Source of the DNA: Sipunculus nudus
Taxonomy: Eukaryota > Annelida > Sipuncula > Golfingiida > Sipunculidae
Reading direction: 5' to 3'
DNA: 64,000 nucleotides
NCBI GenBank assembly: GCA_026874595.1
Contig: CM049318.1
Coordinates: forward strand, 29,290,956 to 29,354,955
This document shows, piece after piece, positions 22,561 through 33,935 of the stretch. Positions within the stretch are counted from its first letter, which is position 1. Each line of letters begins with the position of its first letter. The notes beneath the pieces were generated by a model, which worked only from the letters and a program-made list of their open reading frames with translations, had not been told where the DNA came from and did no database searches. The position numbers were made by a program, and so were the translations under genes.

Positions 22561-24335
22561 TATAATTTTACCATATAACGGAATCTAACATTCCAGACAA
22601 AATGAGATAAAATTAATCCCAAATGTATACAATTCAGATTTCTACACTTATGTGCTTCAAACAATATCTGGTTGGCAAGCGGTTTACAGTGTTGCTGCAA
22701 GACGCGCACACAAACGCTTACCCTTTGGTGGACCAGATACAATCAAATCAGGTATAAACCATCAACGCTCGAACCATACAAAAAACAACACGCATACACC
22801 TACACACACATATTCGAGTTAAGCGGTTAATTATATGCTACGCTTCACGCTGGGAAAGTAAATCATGCCAGTCTGGGACCTGAAGCCGAGCGCGGTCATG
22901 CATGCATTGATGCCTGCGTCAGGAGGGTAGGCTTTTATCCTGTGTATGTGTGTGTCTGTTTGATCACAACAGAACTCACAAAAATCGAACGGAAATAAAA
23001 TGTTCTACTAACTTCGGGAATGGATCAATGAAGGATCGATAAGATATTGGTGTCGATTCAGAACAAATCAGCATTCAGAAACCTCATCAAGGAATATTCA
23101 AAAATGAAGAATCACTTATTGACGAAAGAACATGGGGAAAATGGGTCGAATATGTGAATGCAAACATGGCGCAAGCTTGCTTTCCATGAATTTCTTCTTT
23201 GAACGTCGAACTTTGTAAGGTCCGTCCTACAAGTCCGCCTATTGTTTCGCCCATTTGTTGGGTCTTAATTTATATCTGTACCCCAAAACCGCGCAATATT
23301 CTTGAAAAATTATAGGCCTATAATTATAAAGTTATTACCGGATATATCAAAGAAAAAGCTCCCAAGTTTCGAAAGGAATAGGGATTATATCTATGACATT
23401 GTCTGATGCTTTAGAATGAATTAACTGTATATCATGAAAATATATCTTTTGTCCAATTCTATACTTAGCATTAATATTAGGCACGGTGTAAAGGAAAAGT
23501 CTGACCATATTATTTAGACGTTAGACCAATTATCAGATGCTTTGTTGAGCCTTCACCTTCTGGACTTCAAGGTTCTGAACTGGCGGGATCGAACAAGAAA
23601 TCTTCAATAACGGATTCAAACCCCTAAATCATCAATCCACGTCTTACTCCTAGAACTGGAAGCTTTTCGTTTTGGATATAAGGGTCGAACGCATCGAACA
23701 GTCGTCTATCATCTTGTTATACAAAAGACCATCCATAAATAGATTCTACTAGTTACACTGTGTAACTCAGTCCTTACATGTTTGTGTTGGATGGTCAGAC
23801 CCAAATAGCACGCAGGTCATATTCAGCTGTAACAATGCAGGCGACCCTTAACTTTCAATCAAACGGAAAGGGGTTGTCAACTGAACTCTTAAAATACCCT
23901 AATATTTAATAAGGCATTATATAGTTTATTTCTGTAAAAAAAAAAATAGATCATGCCAACAAGTACACCAAAAATTATGGTATCAAGGGACGCCACCAGA
24001 GGTCTCTGTAGTGTGTTATGGCTGGAATTGCAGTTACAACTTACAGGTGAGGAATTTGCTTGCATAAATCAGGTAGAACAAAACGAATAGACGGGAAAAG
24101 GCCCCAAAGTAGTTTATATTTACAATTAATACCGTTTTAAAACAGTCGGATTGGTTTGACAAACCTATAGTGTCTGTTATATTGTGATTTATATTATTTG
24201 TGATATTTTCAAAAAAAGAAAATCTAGCAGATGTTACTAATCGATATATCCATATCTACTTCTTACAAGAATTTTCAACTGCCTGGTGTCTTGATTGATG
24301 GGCCATCTGTTTTGTTAATCTAGCTGTTAACTTAC
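22561..24335. other. Intron 2 of the DUF442 gene
   Basis: About 2.0 kb between exons 3 and 2 (from 22315). No coding or mobile structure recognised. Confidence 0.5.
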
Positions 24336-24446
24336 ATCCGCGGGTAGCGCTTCCACAGTGGACTAACACAGGTCCTTTCCTGCCGGCGGCCAGGATTTTG
24401 TCTTTGTATTGCTCCCACGTCTGTACGCTGTATCTCGTTGACCCAC
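24336..24446 (-). CDS. DUF442-domain protein, exon 2 (second catalytic-type loop)
   Basis: A 111-base exon between ttttacag and GGAT|gtaagt. It reads STRYSVQTWEQYKDKI, then GPVLVHCGSATRG. Cys376 to Arg381 form a C-x4-R loop after a hydrophobic strand, in the place where bacterial DUF442/BLH phosphatase-like domains have 'yCrSGtR'. This is the second of two such domains in the protein. The codon split on both sides (G|GT and T|CC) agrees with the neighbouring exons. Confidence 0.82.
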
Positions 24447-24878
24447 CTGTAAAAGAGGTAATTATTCATTATGACTGTAACACCTGATATTTAATATCAT
24501 TCCCAAATGAAAATTTAAAAACATGATTCTTCCTTTGCTATGACCTTTTAGACACGTTATGTTTTTTAATATATTATAACACACTGATCCGATTGCGGGC
24601 GAAGAAAAATGAAGTGATAAGTTTTATAATCATCATATCAGACAATGAAGCAAATCCTCTCCCCCCGCCACAAAAAAAAACCCACAAAAAATCAAAGAAA
24701 ACTTTATTCTGACAATTTTAAAGGTATCACATTTAAATAAATTTATATATTACACTTTAAATTTATTTTAATACCGAAAATATTATATGAACAATTAGTA
24801 ATTAAAAAAAGCTCTATTATCATTAGGTCATGGTATATTTGAAGATGGTGAAAGTTTCCATAAACAGTCATACAATAC

Positions 24879-25914
24879 CTATTGGCGTGTGCAAATAATC
24901 AAGGCCGTCAATTTTGTCGAAAGCTGCTCTTTGTTTCTCTTCACTGTAGCCAATGTCATCACCAAATGACAGAGGGTTGCGTGACGCATAATTTACAGGG
25001 GAGTTCGCGCTTATATAGTCGTTAGTCTTGTCGGGGTCAATTCTCGTCGCTTCCAGGCGAGTCCGGTTCTGTCTGCCTCCTTCAGCGTAGGTTCCGGTTT
25101 TATCTTCGATGTTCAATAATACAACTTCCTCCTGGGCAGGTTTACCTTCAAAAAGATGTCCCTGGCGAACGTTTACAACAGTCTTGATTCCCGCTTCTTT
25201 CAGTAGCTCCAAGTGGTTAGATTGAATCTGACCGGCGATAAACCAGTCATTAATAAGTGGCGTCATCAACCAAAATTTCTGATAGTTTTCCAGCGAAATA
25301 TCAGGTTTACTCACAATGGCGGGAATAGCCTGTCCCGTGACAGCTAGGATGACGTTCCTGGTATGCCAATCCGCGTTAAAGTCATGTCCCAACAGCGCTG
25401 CCCTTGAGAAGAATTCACCAATATCAATCATCGGTTTGGCGGCAGGATCCTGACTACTCATATTGGCAAGGTGTGATAATGCCACAAAGGAAGCCGATCG
25501 TACAGACATGCAATACACGAGCACTGGTTTTGGGGCAGATTGGTAATACTCGCCAAACTTCTGGACCGTCTCTAATGTATAAGGGTCATCATCCTCCGAT
25601 TGTAGAATAGAATAAAACTTGACGCCAGCAAGTTGTTCAGCGATCTCCTTGGCTTTCTCTGTCGTTGGAAGAAGTTCCTCTCCGATGTTACCAGATGTCG
25701 TAGAGTAAGCAACTGATATAATGGTCTTGAAGCCAACCTCGGAAGCGTATTTAATCTGTGCTTCAGTCAAACGACCAGCAACATACAAGTCCTCGGTGAT
25801 CCATTTAAGCCACCATCCTTTAGGGGCTGGCAGAAAGCTGCCAGGGACGGCTTGGGCTCCTGGAGGCAACAGACCCAGGAAAAAGAACAATTTCACAACT
25901 TCTACCGGCGACAT
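24879..25914 (-). CDS. DUF442-domain protein, exon 1: signal peptide and two phosphatase-like repeats
   Basis: 345 codons plus one base, from the ATG at 25914 to the donor ATAG|gtattg. Joined with exons 2 and 3 the protein has 456 residues. Residues 1-22 (KLFFFLGLLPPGAQA core) form a signal peptide. Domain 1 (about 37-200) begins WITEDLYVAGRLTEAQIKYA and has a loop VLVYCMSVRSAS around Cys135, one residue shorter than usual (C-x3-R). Domain 2 (about 215-400) begins with the related LINDWFIAGQIQSNHLELLK and uses Cys376 in exon 2. The repeated 'l.vAGql....l..lk.aGiktvinvR' phrase is the DUF442 signature (TIGR01244/PF04273 type; related to dual-specificity phosphatases). Two N-glycosylation sites (Asn151, Asn283) fit a secreted protein. 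Function is not known; a role as a surface binding protein or enzyme is inference. Confidence 0.85.
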
Positions 25915-27290
25915 GCTTATTCGTATACAAGCTTCTGCTATTATGCACTTATATAGTCAATAACCGCTAGACTTCGATGTTCACTCACCGCAACTGAACA
26001 GACCCGCCCAGTAGCTAACTGTGTCAGGACTATATTTGTCGAAAGCAACCCCGTTTGTTGGTTTAAATATATATTAAATTAGAGTAAATGAACGTATGAA
26101 TCATGCACTTTCGAGAAAGTTCCTACAACTCTGATGTGATCACATGTACTGTAAAAAAGTTAGCACCAACTGCTAGTTTATGGCTTCGCACTGTATCTTT
26201 CACTCATCCACAGTGACATCCAAATAGAGGTCGATAATTATGTCTCCGTTGTCATCTGAAATAAGGGAGAGGCTCTAATTAACGTCCCGTGAACAACGTT
26301 CACTGCACGCTCCTAAATGGGTCCAGCCTGCTCGGAGTTATATACCGTATCACCTTCTATATTTACTGACATAAAGAGGTGAAGCATCAATCAGGGTTAC
26401 GTGGAGGTAACATAAAGCAAACAAGCTAAATTTTATATTGCAATAAATTATTACAACTAACGGCAGCTACATTTCAACTTGTGCTTCCCTGATTTAGCTT
26501 ACTGTTATGCAAATTCCTTGTATTCCTCGGTGCTACTCGGTTCACAATCGTTCATATAACCGCAACCTCTTGTTCATCACGCTTACGTGATCTGTTTATA
26601 TTAGGTTCCGTGACACTCTATATTAGAATAAATGGTGATTGCATTCAACCTTTGTCACGCAACCCTTGTTGCCGCTTCTCGGAAATGCCCTTTTATGTGA
26701 TAAGTGCCTGGATGCCAGCAAGGCCGACGTAAAGGGGTCTTCAGGATGTTTGCGTAATACCTTGAGAAATTACCGTTATTTCGCGAAGGAGTTTTTGGAG
26801 CATCATCTATTGGAAACTATGTGAATTTTGTAAAAAGGATTTACGGATAATATGCCTTTTACACTTATTCATTGTACAGTTTCAGATAATCTGTGCCATC
26901 CCTTCCGTTATTTATATAATTTATAAATTTGGAGAGAAAGAGAAACACATAATTAAATTTTGCTTGAAAGCTCAAGTATCAAAAGTTAACCAAAAAGTTA
27001 ATAAAATGAAGTATCTAAATATATACTTTTGTTGAATTAATCACCTAATCTCTTTCTTTGTATACACTGTATGCAAGGGGCTTCAGTTATGATTATTATA
27101 TCCATCTGCAAATCAAAAAAACATTGTCAAATATAGTTAAACAAATTTATGAATGTCTGTTCTAAGTGTGCTTATCTGATCTTTACCTTTTTTTAACCTA
27201 AAATCTGTCCATCAAAATTATAGAAATACTCTCATATATTACGGTGGATACTCTCTGGTAAAAACTCGAGCAATCTTAGTTTTACGGATA
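25915..27290. other. Upstream region of the DUF442 gene
   Basis: AT-rich intergenic DNA. No TATA box or other promoter element can be assigned with confidence, and no other gene is recognised. Confidence 0.4.
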
Positions 27291-27292
27291 AA

Positions 27293-27346
27293 GTTTTGGC
27301 ATGAAACGGTGTGATTGTTCACACCACCGGAAATTAATGCCAAAAC
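27293..27346. other. Perfect two-tier hairpin
   Basis: The outer arms gttttggcat (27293-27302) and atgccaaaac (27337-27346) are exact complements, and the inner arms ggtgtga (27308-27314) and tcacacc (27319-27325) pair exactly around a ttgt loop. It lies 320 bases before the 145-bp array. It could be a transposon end, a protein-binding site or an RNA fold. Confidence 0.7.
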
Positions 27347-27667
27347 TGTCACTTACCCGCCAGCTTACCCGTGCTTTGCACCAGGAGGTCTCTTCTAATA
27401 ATAGTTAAGATGCGAAGTCATCTGCATATATATAAGCCTTTACGTTGCGCAGGTATGTTTTATGCTGCGCGTTATAAAAAACACATACTCGAATGGAATG
27501 TAGGCCTAGTGTCTGACATTCAGGTTACGAAAACCTGTTAAAGAGCCCGGCACATATTAAACATCTCTTTATTCTGTGTTCAGGTTTTTATAACCTTATT
27601 TTTATGTTAGTCTCGCACATTATTCTTCATTAATAGAATGATATAGATATTGGTGGTTACAAGCAAA

Positions 27668-29252
27668 TGTGGTCGTGACCTCCGACCCCGTGACCTCAAA
27701 ATCGATAGGTTTCTTCATCCATTGGTGGGTTAGCCATATGTGCAAGATGAAAGGTTTAGGTCTAACGGTTTTGCTTAAAATGGGTCCACAATCTTTTTAA
27801 AGAAGTGGATGCTGTGGCCGTGACCTTTGACCCCGTGACCTCAAAATCAATAAGTGTCTTCATCTATGGGTGGGTGAGCCATATGTGCGAGAGGAAAGGT
27901 GTAGGTCAAATGGTTTGGCTTAAAATCGATCGACAAACTTTTTCAAGAAGTGGGTGCTGTGGCCGTGACCTTTGACCCCATGACCTCAAAATCGACGGAT
28001 TTCTTCATCCATGGGTGGGTGAGCCAAATGTGCAAGATGAAAGGTTTAGATCAAACGGTTTGGATTGAAACCGATCGACAAGCTTTTTCAAGAAGTGGGT
28101 GCTGTGGCCGTGACCTTTGACCCCGTGACCTAAAAATCAATAAGTTTCTCCATCTATGGGTGGGTGAGCCATATGTGCGAGATGAAAGCTTTAGGTCAAA
28201 TGGTTTGGCTTGAAATCGATCGACAAGCTTTTTCAAGAAGTGGGTGCTGTGGCTGTGACCTTAGACCCCATGACCTCAAAATCGATAGGTTTCTTCATCC
28301 ATGGGTGGGTGAGCCAAATGTTTAAGATGAAAGGTTTAGATCAAACGGTTTGGATTGAAATCGATCGACAAGCTTTTTCAAGAAGTGGGTGCTGTGGCCG
28401 TGACCTTTGACCCCGTGACCTCAAAATCAATAAGTTTCTTCATCTATGGGTGGGTGAGCCATATGTGCGAGATGAAAGGTTTAGGTCAAATGGTTTGGCT
28501 TGAAATCGATCGACAAGCTTTTTCAAGAAGTGGGTGCTGTGGCCGTGACCTTTGACCCCATGACCTCAAAATCGATAGGTTTCTTCATTCATGGATGGGT
28601 GAGCCAAATGTGCAAGATGAAAGGTTTAGATCAAACGGTTTGAATTGAAATCGATCGACAAGCTTTTTCAAAGAGTGGGTGCTGTGGCCGTGACCTTTGA
28701 CCCAGTGAACTCAAAATCAATAAGTTTCTTCATCTATGGATGGGTGAGCCATATGTGCGAGATGAAAGGTTTAGGTTAAATGGTTTGGCTTGAAATCGAT
28801 CGACAAGCTGTTTCAAGAAGTGGGTGCTGTGGCCGTGACCTTTGACCCCATGACCTCAAAATCGATAGGTTCCTTCATCCATGGGTTGGTGAGCCAAATG
28901 TGCAAGATGAAAGGTTTAGATCAAACGGTTTGGATTGAAATCGATCGACAAGCTTTTTCAAGAAGTGAGTGCTGTGGCTGTGACCTTTGACCCCATGACC
29001 TCAAAATCGATAGGTTTCTTCATCCATGGGTAAGTGAGCCAAATGTGCAAGATGAAAGGTTTAGATAAAACGGTTTGGCTTGAAATCGATCCACAAGCTT
29101 TTTCAAGGAGTGGGTGCTGTGGCCGTGACCTTAGACCCGGCGACCTCAAAATCGATAGGTTCTTCATCCATGGGTGGATAAGCCATATGTGCGAGATAAA
29201 AGGTTTTGGGCAAACGGTTCGGCTTGAAATTGATCCACAAGGTATTTTCGGA
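27668..29252 (+). repeat. 145-bp tandem array, 11 units, with alternating unit types
   Basis: The tgacc landmark recurs at 27676, 27821, 27966, 28111, 28256, 28401, 28546, 28691, 28836, 28981 and 29126, exactly 145 bases apart each time. Units 2 to 9 alternate between a type with gtgacct.aaaatcaataagt (27821, 28111, 28401, 28691) and a type with atgacctcaaaatcgat (27966, 28256, 28546, 28836), giving a 290-bp higher-order repeat. Units 10 and 11 resemble the second type. Eight units carry tgacctttgacc followed three bases later by another tgac/tgaac core. The 66-69-residue open frames are by-products of the repeat. Confidence 0.93.
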
Positions 29253-29296
29253 CGGAAAGACGGACAGACGGACGGACGGACGGACGCACGAACGGA
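29250..29296 (+). repeat. GGAC/GACG tetranucleotide microsatellite
   Basis: gacggaaagacggacagacg then gacggacggacggacgcacg, directly after the last 145-bp unit. Confidence 0.85.
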
Positions 29297-29314
29297 GGCG
29301 TTGCTTTATCTCCT

Positions 29315-29331
29315 TCGCAACTTCGTTGCGA
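29315..29331. other. Short palindrome after the microsatellite
   Basis: tcgcaac, loop ttc, gttgcga. Its position fits the 3' terminal hairpin of a Helitron-like or pearl-like element. Confidence 0.55.
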
Positions 29332-29344
29332 GGGGATAGTTATG

Positions 29345-30390
29345 TTTTGGTCTTTCACGTGCAGGTTTTCAATTGGATTTGCCAAGATCTCCCTGGATGT
29401 TGTGTTGGAAGATCTTATAGCTAATAGATACAATTTTTGCCATGTCTGACTGCTTAAAATCATGCTTTTATATTGCTAGCAGAATATAAGTCACCATGAC
29501 CTATTTTTAAATTTCAAAGGAGATGTGCTCAAGACGTAGGTCTAATGCATACAATTTGTACCCATCTGACGTTTAAGGTACTCAAATCATGTTTTTGGCC
29601 TGTCACGTGCAGGTTTCCATGGGGATTTGACAAGATCTCCCTGGATGTTGGGTCGGAAGGATTAAGGGCTTAAGTATACAATTTGTGTATTCGACATGTA
29701 TTATAAGAATTAAATAACTTATTTCAGGATTCAAAGAAGATCTGCCAAAGACCTCCCTAGACTTTTCAATATAAGGTTCAAAGGAAAATAGATACAATTT
29801 GTACCTTGTTTGCCTGGATGCTCAATTTCGTATTTTTTTTTTCTCAAAGCGCATAGTAGACTGTGCACCATGACATAATTTCTGGTTTCCAAATAAATTT
29901 GCCAATAACCTACTTGGATGTTGCTTTAGACGATTCTAGGCATAATACCTACAATTTGTGACAATCTGACTTTCAGGGTGCTCATTCGACACCTTTTTCC
30001 CTGCAGGTTACAAAATATAGGTCACCATGATCTTATTATAGGTTTTCTAAGAAATTTGCCAAGGACCTCCATGAATCTTATGTTAGAAGATTCTAGGTCT
30101 AATGGTTACAATGTGTGTCTCGTCTGTCTGGGTGCCCAAAACCATTTTACCGCCTATAGGCCACAGAATATAGGCCACCATGGTCTAGTTCAAGGTTACC
30201 AAGGATATTTTTCAAGACCTCCCTAATTGCCACGTTAGAGGATTCTAGGCCAAATGGATACAATTTGTGACCCGTCTCACTGTCTGGGTGCTCAAATAAT
30301 GTTTTCGGCCGGTAGGTCCCAAAACTAATTTCAGGTTTCCAAGGAGATGTGGCTGGGACTTCCCTGAATGTACAAATAGATGATTCGCTT
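29345..30390 (+). repeat. Second, divergent tandem array (~120-158-bp units)
   Basis: The motif atacaatttgt recurs near 29427, 29549, 29677, 29792, 29950, 30105 and 30260, at spacings of about 115-158 bases and settling at 155. Each unit also carries variants of aggtttccaaggagatttgc, gacctccctggatgtt and a palindromic aggtcaccatgacct. It is much older and more diverged than the 145-bp array. I count about seven units. Confidence 0.75.
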
Positions 30391-31800
30391 TAGCGCAAAT
30401 GACTTACAGTCAGTTAAGCAAAAAAGGAGAAAATAAGGGGCATGTGGAATGTTTCCGATAAAAGGGTCGGTTTTTAGTTTGGGCTAGACCTTTTAACAAT
30501 GTTAAGCTCACCGCATGAAATAGACTGCATCACTCACAGTAAATTCTAAGAATACAAATCATCTAAAATTAATGTGACATGTGAAGGGTTGTTTAACGAA
30601 CAAACAATAATTTATGTTAACAGTTGTCCGAGGTCTGTTTGTCACGTTGTCCACATTAGTAATCAATGGATTAAAATTTTAATTTTAAATAAATTTTTTA
30701 GTAGGTAGCAGATCGTCCGATTACAAATTTCGTCGGGAATATTCACTTGATTAAAAGCTGGATCTTATTACGGACCTTATTGTTGGTGAGGCGAAGCCAT
30801 GCTCTCTCTTGGTAATTTATTTTTAACTTGGTGCTTATTTGGTCGTATCGCAAGTTCATATACATGAGTCATGGCTTAGATAATGAGAACAGCTGATTCA
30901 TGACGTTAATTACTGAGCTCACGAAAGCCTACCTACAAAAATCATATTAAACGGCATACTGGCCATGTATAAACAAATACAAAAGGCATCTGCTGTGTTA
31001 CATAAATAGCCGAGTCGAGGACGTCGTTACGGGTTGCTAGGAGTCTTATATGTGTACTAGCACGCATGAATATGTGTGAATGTATAATTGTAAATGCTCA
31101 AGTACCATTGGATGTATGTAAATCTGTGACATATTATTCTCGTGACCCGGAGCAAGTTTTATTACTAGGTTGCGCAGTATCCCCGAGAGAGATAAGATGA
31201 ATATTGGCTCTGCGAACCTGAACTCTCTCATTAACTCCCTTCAGCGAATGTGACGACCCACTTAGTTCGGTGTTGACACCTTGACGTATACGCCAAGTGC
31301 ACAACGGGTATGTTTTATGAGTGGACAGGTTTCACAAAGGAGTACACTGTCACTTAGGTTGAAAGTTGATGTATACGGTACCAGCTACAGAGAACAATGT
31401 TGACACCGCACATATTAACGGATTCATTAGTTACCATTGGAGTATGTTTACATTAAACCACAGCTAACCCAACAAACCAAACAAAGGAAACACGTGATTT
31501 TACTCATGTTGTCTTAAAAAACCCAAACAATTACTATACTTAAGATTACATTTACATAATCCTGTGCCCCTGTTCCTCTAACATTATATACTCCTGTATT
31601 TGCAATTTGTTCCTGTAATTCATTTTAAACAAAAGAGTACTACTGCATGTCAAGGAGGGTTAAGTCGCCATTGTGCTATACAAATATTTATTTTTTTAGT
31701 TTTCTTTTGTTTTTGCGTTTTATTCATTATAAATCTGGTGGAAATCCGAAGATACTCTAACTTATAAAAGATTGTTTTTAAAAGCTTTGATCCACCTAAT
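30391..31800. other. AT-rich intergenic DNA
   Basis: Nothing recognised. Confidence 0.4.
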
Positions 31801-31841
31801 CAAGGGTGAATCGTAATGTGGTTCATATTGTTGACGAGGCT

Positions 31842-32321
31842 ATGCGCTCTCTGAGTGAGTTCTATACGCGCTGTCTGAGTGAGTCCTATATGTGCTGTCT
31901 AAGCGAATCCTCTATGCGCTGTCTGAGTGAGTCCTCTATGCGCTGTCTGAGTGAGTCCTCTATGCGCTGTCTGAGTGAGTCCTCTATCCGCTGTCTGAGT
32001 GAGTCCTCTATGCGCTGTCTGAGTGAGTCCTCTATCCGCTGTCTGAGTGAGTCCTCTATGCGCCCTCTGAGTGAGTTCTATACGCGCTGTCTGAGTGATT
32101 CCTATATGTGCTGTCTAAGCGAGTCCTCTATGCGCTGTCTGAGTGAGTCCTCTATGCGCTGTCTGAGTGAGTCCTCTATGCGCTGTCTGAGTGAGTCCTC
32201 TATCCGCTGTCTGAGTGAGTCCTCTATCCGCTGTCTGAGTGAGTCCTCTATGCGCTGTCTGAGTGAGTCCTATATGCGCTGTCTAGGTGAGTCCTGTATG
32301 CGCTGTCTGAGCGAGTCCCAT
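31842..32321 (+). repeat. 24-bp minisatellite, 20 units, open in one frame
   Basis: Units of 24 bases (ctgagtgagtcctctatgcg core) translate as the octapeptide MRCLSESS with small changes. Two long blocks begin with the same variant pair (…LSEFY TRCLS.SY MCCLSESS) 216 bases apart, so nine units were duplicated together. The frame stays open to 32456. The first in-frame ATG is at 31842; upstream the frame extends only to a GTG at 31806. A 24-base unit keeps its frame automatically, so openness alone does not show it is a gene. The non-repeat tail (32322-32456) matches nothing I know. Confidence 0.85.
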
Positions 32322-32456
32322 ATTTGCGCAAGCACGGTAGAAGAAATCATATCCGGTTTTTCTGAAACTGAAACTGGTTTTATATTTTCAAATTGGGCCT
32401 TAGAGTCACATTCGGGCTTTTATATACAGCATAAATGGGTTAAGAACGAATCTTAA

Positions 32457-32755
32457 CAGATAACATTTCATTTCCAAAACTAGGGACCCATGGGTTTCAT
32501 CGCTCAGCTGAATTTGATTATAAGAATATTTATGAACTTTTTCGAAATATGGTTCCGATGACCTAACCAATAACCTTGTGACAAAAAAATTCTAAAAAAT
32601 ACTATCCTTTAATTTGCAGAATTAAGAATGAGTCAACAATCTATGAAAAATGTGATGTTAAACGCGGTCCAAAAAAACTTAGATTCTACAGATTTCTTCA
32701 ACATTAGTCAGGTAAGCTATGTCTGAAAGATCGAAAGTTTTGAATGAAAAGTTCT
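32457..32755. other. AT-rich intergenic DNA
   Basis: Nothing recognised. Confidence 0.4.
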
Positions 32756-32759
32756 AGCA

Positions 32760-33025
32760 ATATGCGCAAGGTGGAAAGTTTGAGATGAAAAGCTTGGCTT
32801 AAAATGCAGCCATAATCATTTTATATAAGTGGTTCATGTGACTTCGACCTTTGACTTAATGACCTAAAAATTCGAAACATTTCTTGCTTTAGTGGTTGTG
32901 CCCGATACAATAGTCGAGTTTTAAATCCATATGTCAATCCAACCTGAAATTATTATCAGGAAACAAATAAAATGTGTATGGAGGGAAGGACAGCCAGGCA
33001 AACAGAAGGACGGACATGGTGATGA
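32760..33025 (+). repeat. Single diverged unit of the 145-bp family plus GGAC-type tail
   Basis: gcgcaaggtggaaagtttgaga, ggcttaaaat, agtggttcatgtgact, cgacctttgacttaatgacc and ttcgaaacatttctt follow the order of the 145-bp unit. About 100 bases later gaaggacggacatgg ends the repeat, a reduced version of the element at 27668-29335. Confidence 0.6.
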
Positions 33026-33735
33026 CTATTGAGCATGCTTTTCCGATCACTGAACAGACATGGTTTTGGATCATAGATGAAATCACAGTTGAGAAATAGA
33101 CATGATTGCTGTCATTTCAGACATTCTCATAGAATTTTTTTTTTAAATCTGGTTTATAGGCAAAAGAAGTAGCTGAAATACTGGCATTGGTGCACACAAC
33201 ACAGAATGACTGAATTTATAAATCTTATCTGCTCAAAATCACATTGCTTGATATATACTATAACCTTTCTTTTTTAAAACATTGTTGACCGTACGATGGA
33301 CAACGGACGATGCCGCACCATCGCATAAGCTCACAGGATAGCCAAAAAAGGTGCCACAAGTCTTCAGGATCTGTAAAAACTAATAATGATAAAAAATGCA
33401 TCACTAGATAACATCGCATCTAAATATTGACATTGCTGACATTTGTTGGGAGAACAAAATACAAAAATCACCACCAGTCTTCTGCTCCTGAAGGAATTGG
33501 TTATGTTCAAAAAACATATCTGGTTTCAGGACATCAGATGAAACCTAAGCTGAAAAAAACTGGCATTATCGCTGTCATTTGATGGTCTCAAAATAGCAAA
33601 AAATCATTCAAAACAGAAGAGAAATGCAGGTGGCGCCACCATTTTCCCGGAACTGTAAAATTTATGGAAATCCATGCATTTATTATCAAGATACTGGAGG
33701 TTTTTATATCAAAATTTTAATTATTTCGGGGGAGT
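33026..33735. other. AT-rich intergenic DNA
   Basis: Nothing recognised. Confidence 0.4.
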
Positions 33736-33739
33736 ATTT

Positions 33740-33935
33740 ACAAGCCCCATAGCTGCGAGATTATAGGTCGCACTGACCTCATATCAGATTTACAAGGAGA
33801 TTTTTATTGACCTAACTGGATATTTACTTAGAAGTTTCTAGGTGTCGGGGTTACGATTTGTGCCGTGCTAAAGGACGCCCGGACGCCAGGACGGCACGAC
33901 GCCCTGACGGACGACGGACAAAGCGCCATTCCTAT
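33740..33935 (+). repeat. Single diverged unit of the ~155-bp family plus GACG tail
   Basis: ataggtcgcactgacctc, tttacaaggagattttt, gacctaactggatattt and agaagtttctaggt match units at 29345-30390. A run of gacgcccggacgccaggacg and gacggacgacggac closes it. Confidence 0.6.

Larger units (their letters stand above)
27668..29335 (+). mobile_element. Tandem-core element resembling bivalve pearl / Helentron-associated repeats
   Basis: Three parts follow one another: an array of 145-bp units, a GGAC/GACG-type tetranucleotide run (29250-29296) and a short palindrome (29315-29331). I recall this order, core repeats then ACGG-type microsatellite then terminal palindrome, as characteristic of pearl and Helentron-associated elements in bivalves. 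A canonical CTRR Helitron end is not visible, and the left terminus is not located. The class is therefore tentative; the structure is seen directly. Confidence 0.5.

Noticed and set aside
29250-29296. CRISPR-like or telomere-like array
   Set aside because: A simple tetranucleotide microsatellite without spacers; the unit is not a telomeric repeat.
28210-29339. Repeated 66-101-residue open frames across the 145-bp array
   Set aside because: They are the same repeat read over and over, with starts and stops fixed by the unit; there is no independent evidence of coding.
29300-29345. Canonical Helitron 3' end
   Set aside because: The hairpin is present but is not followed by CTRR at the expected distance on either strand.
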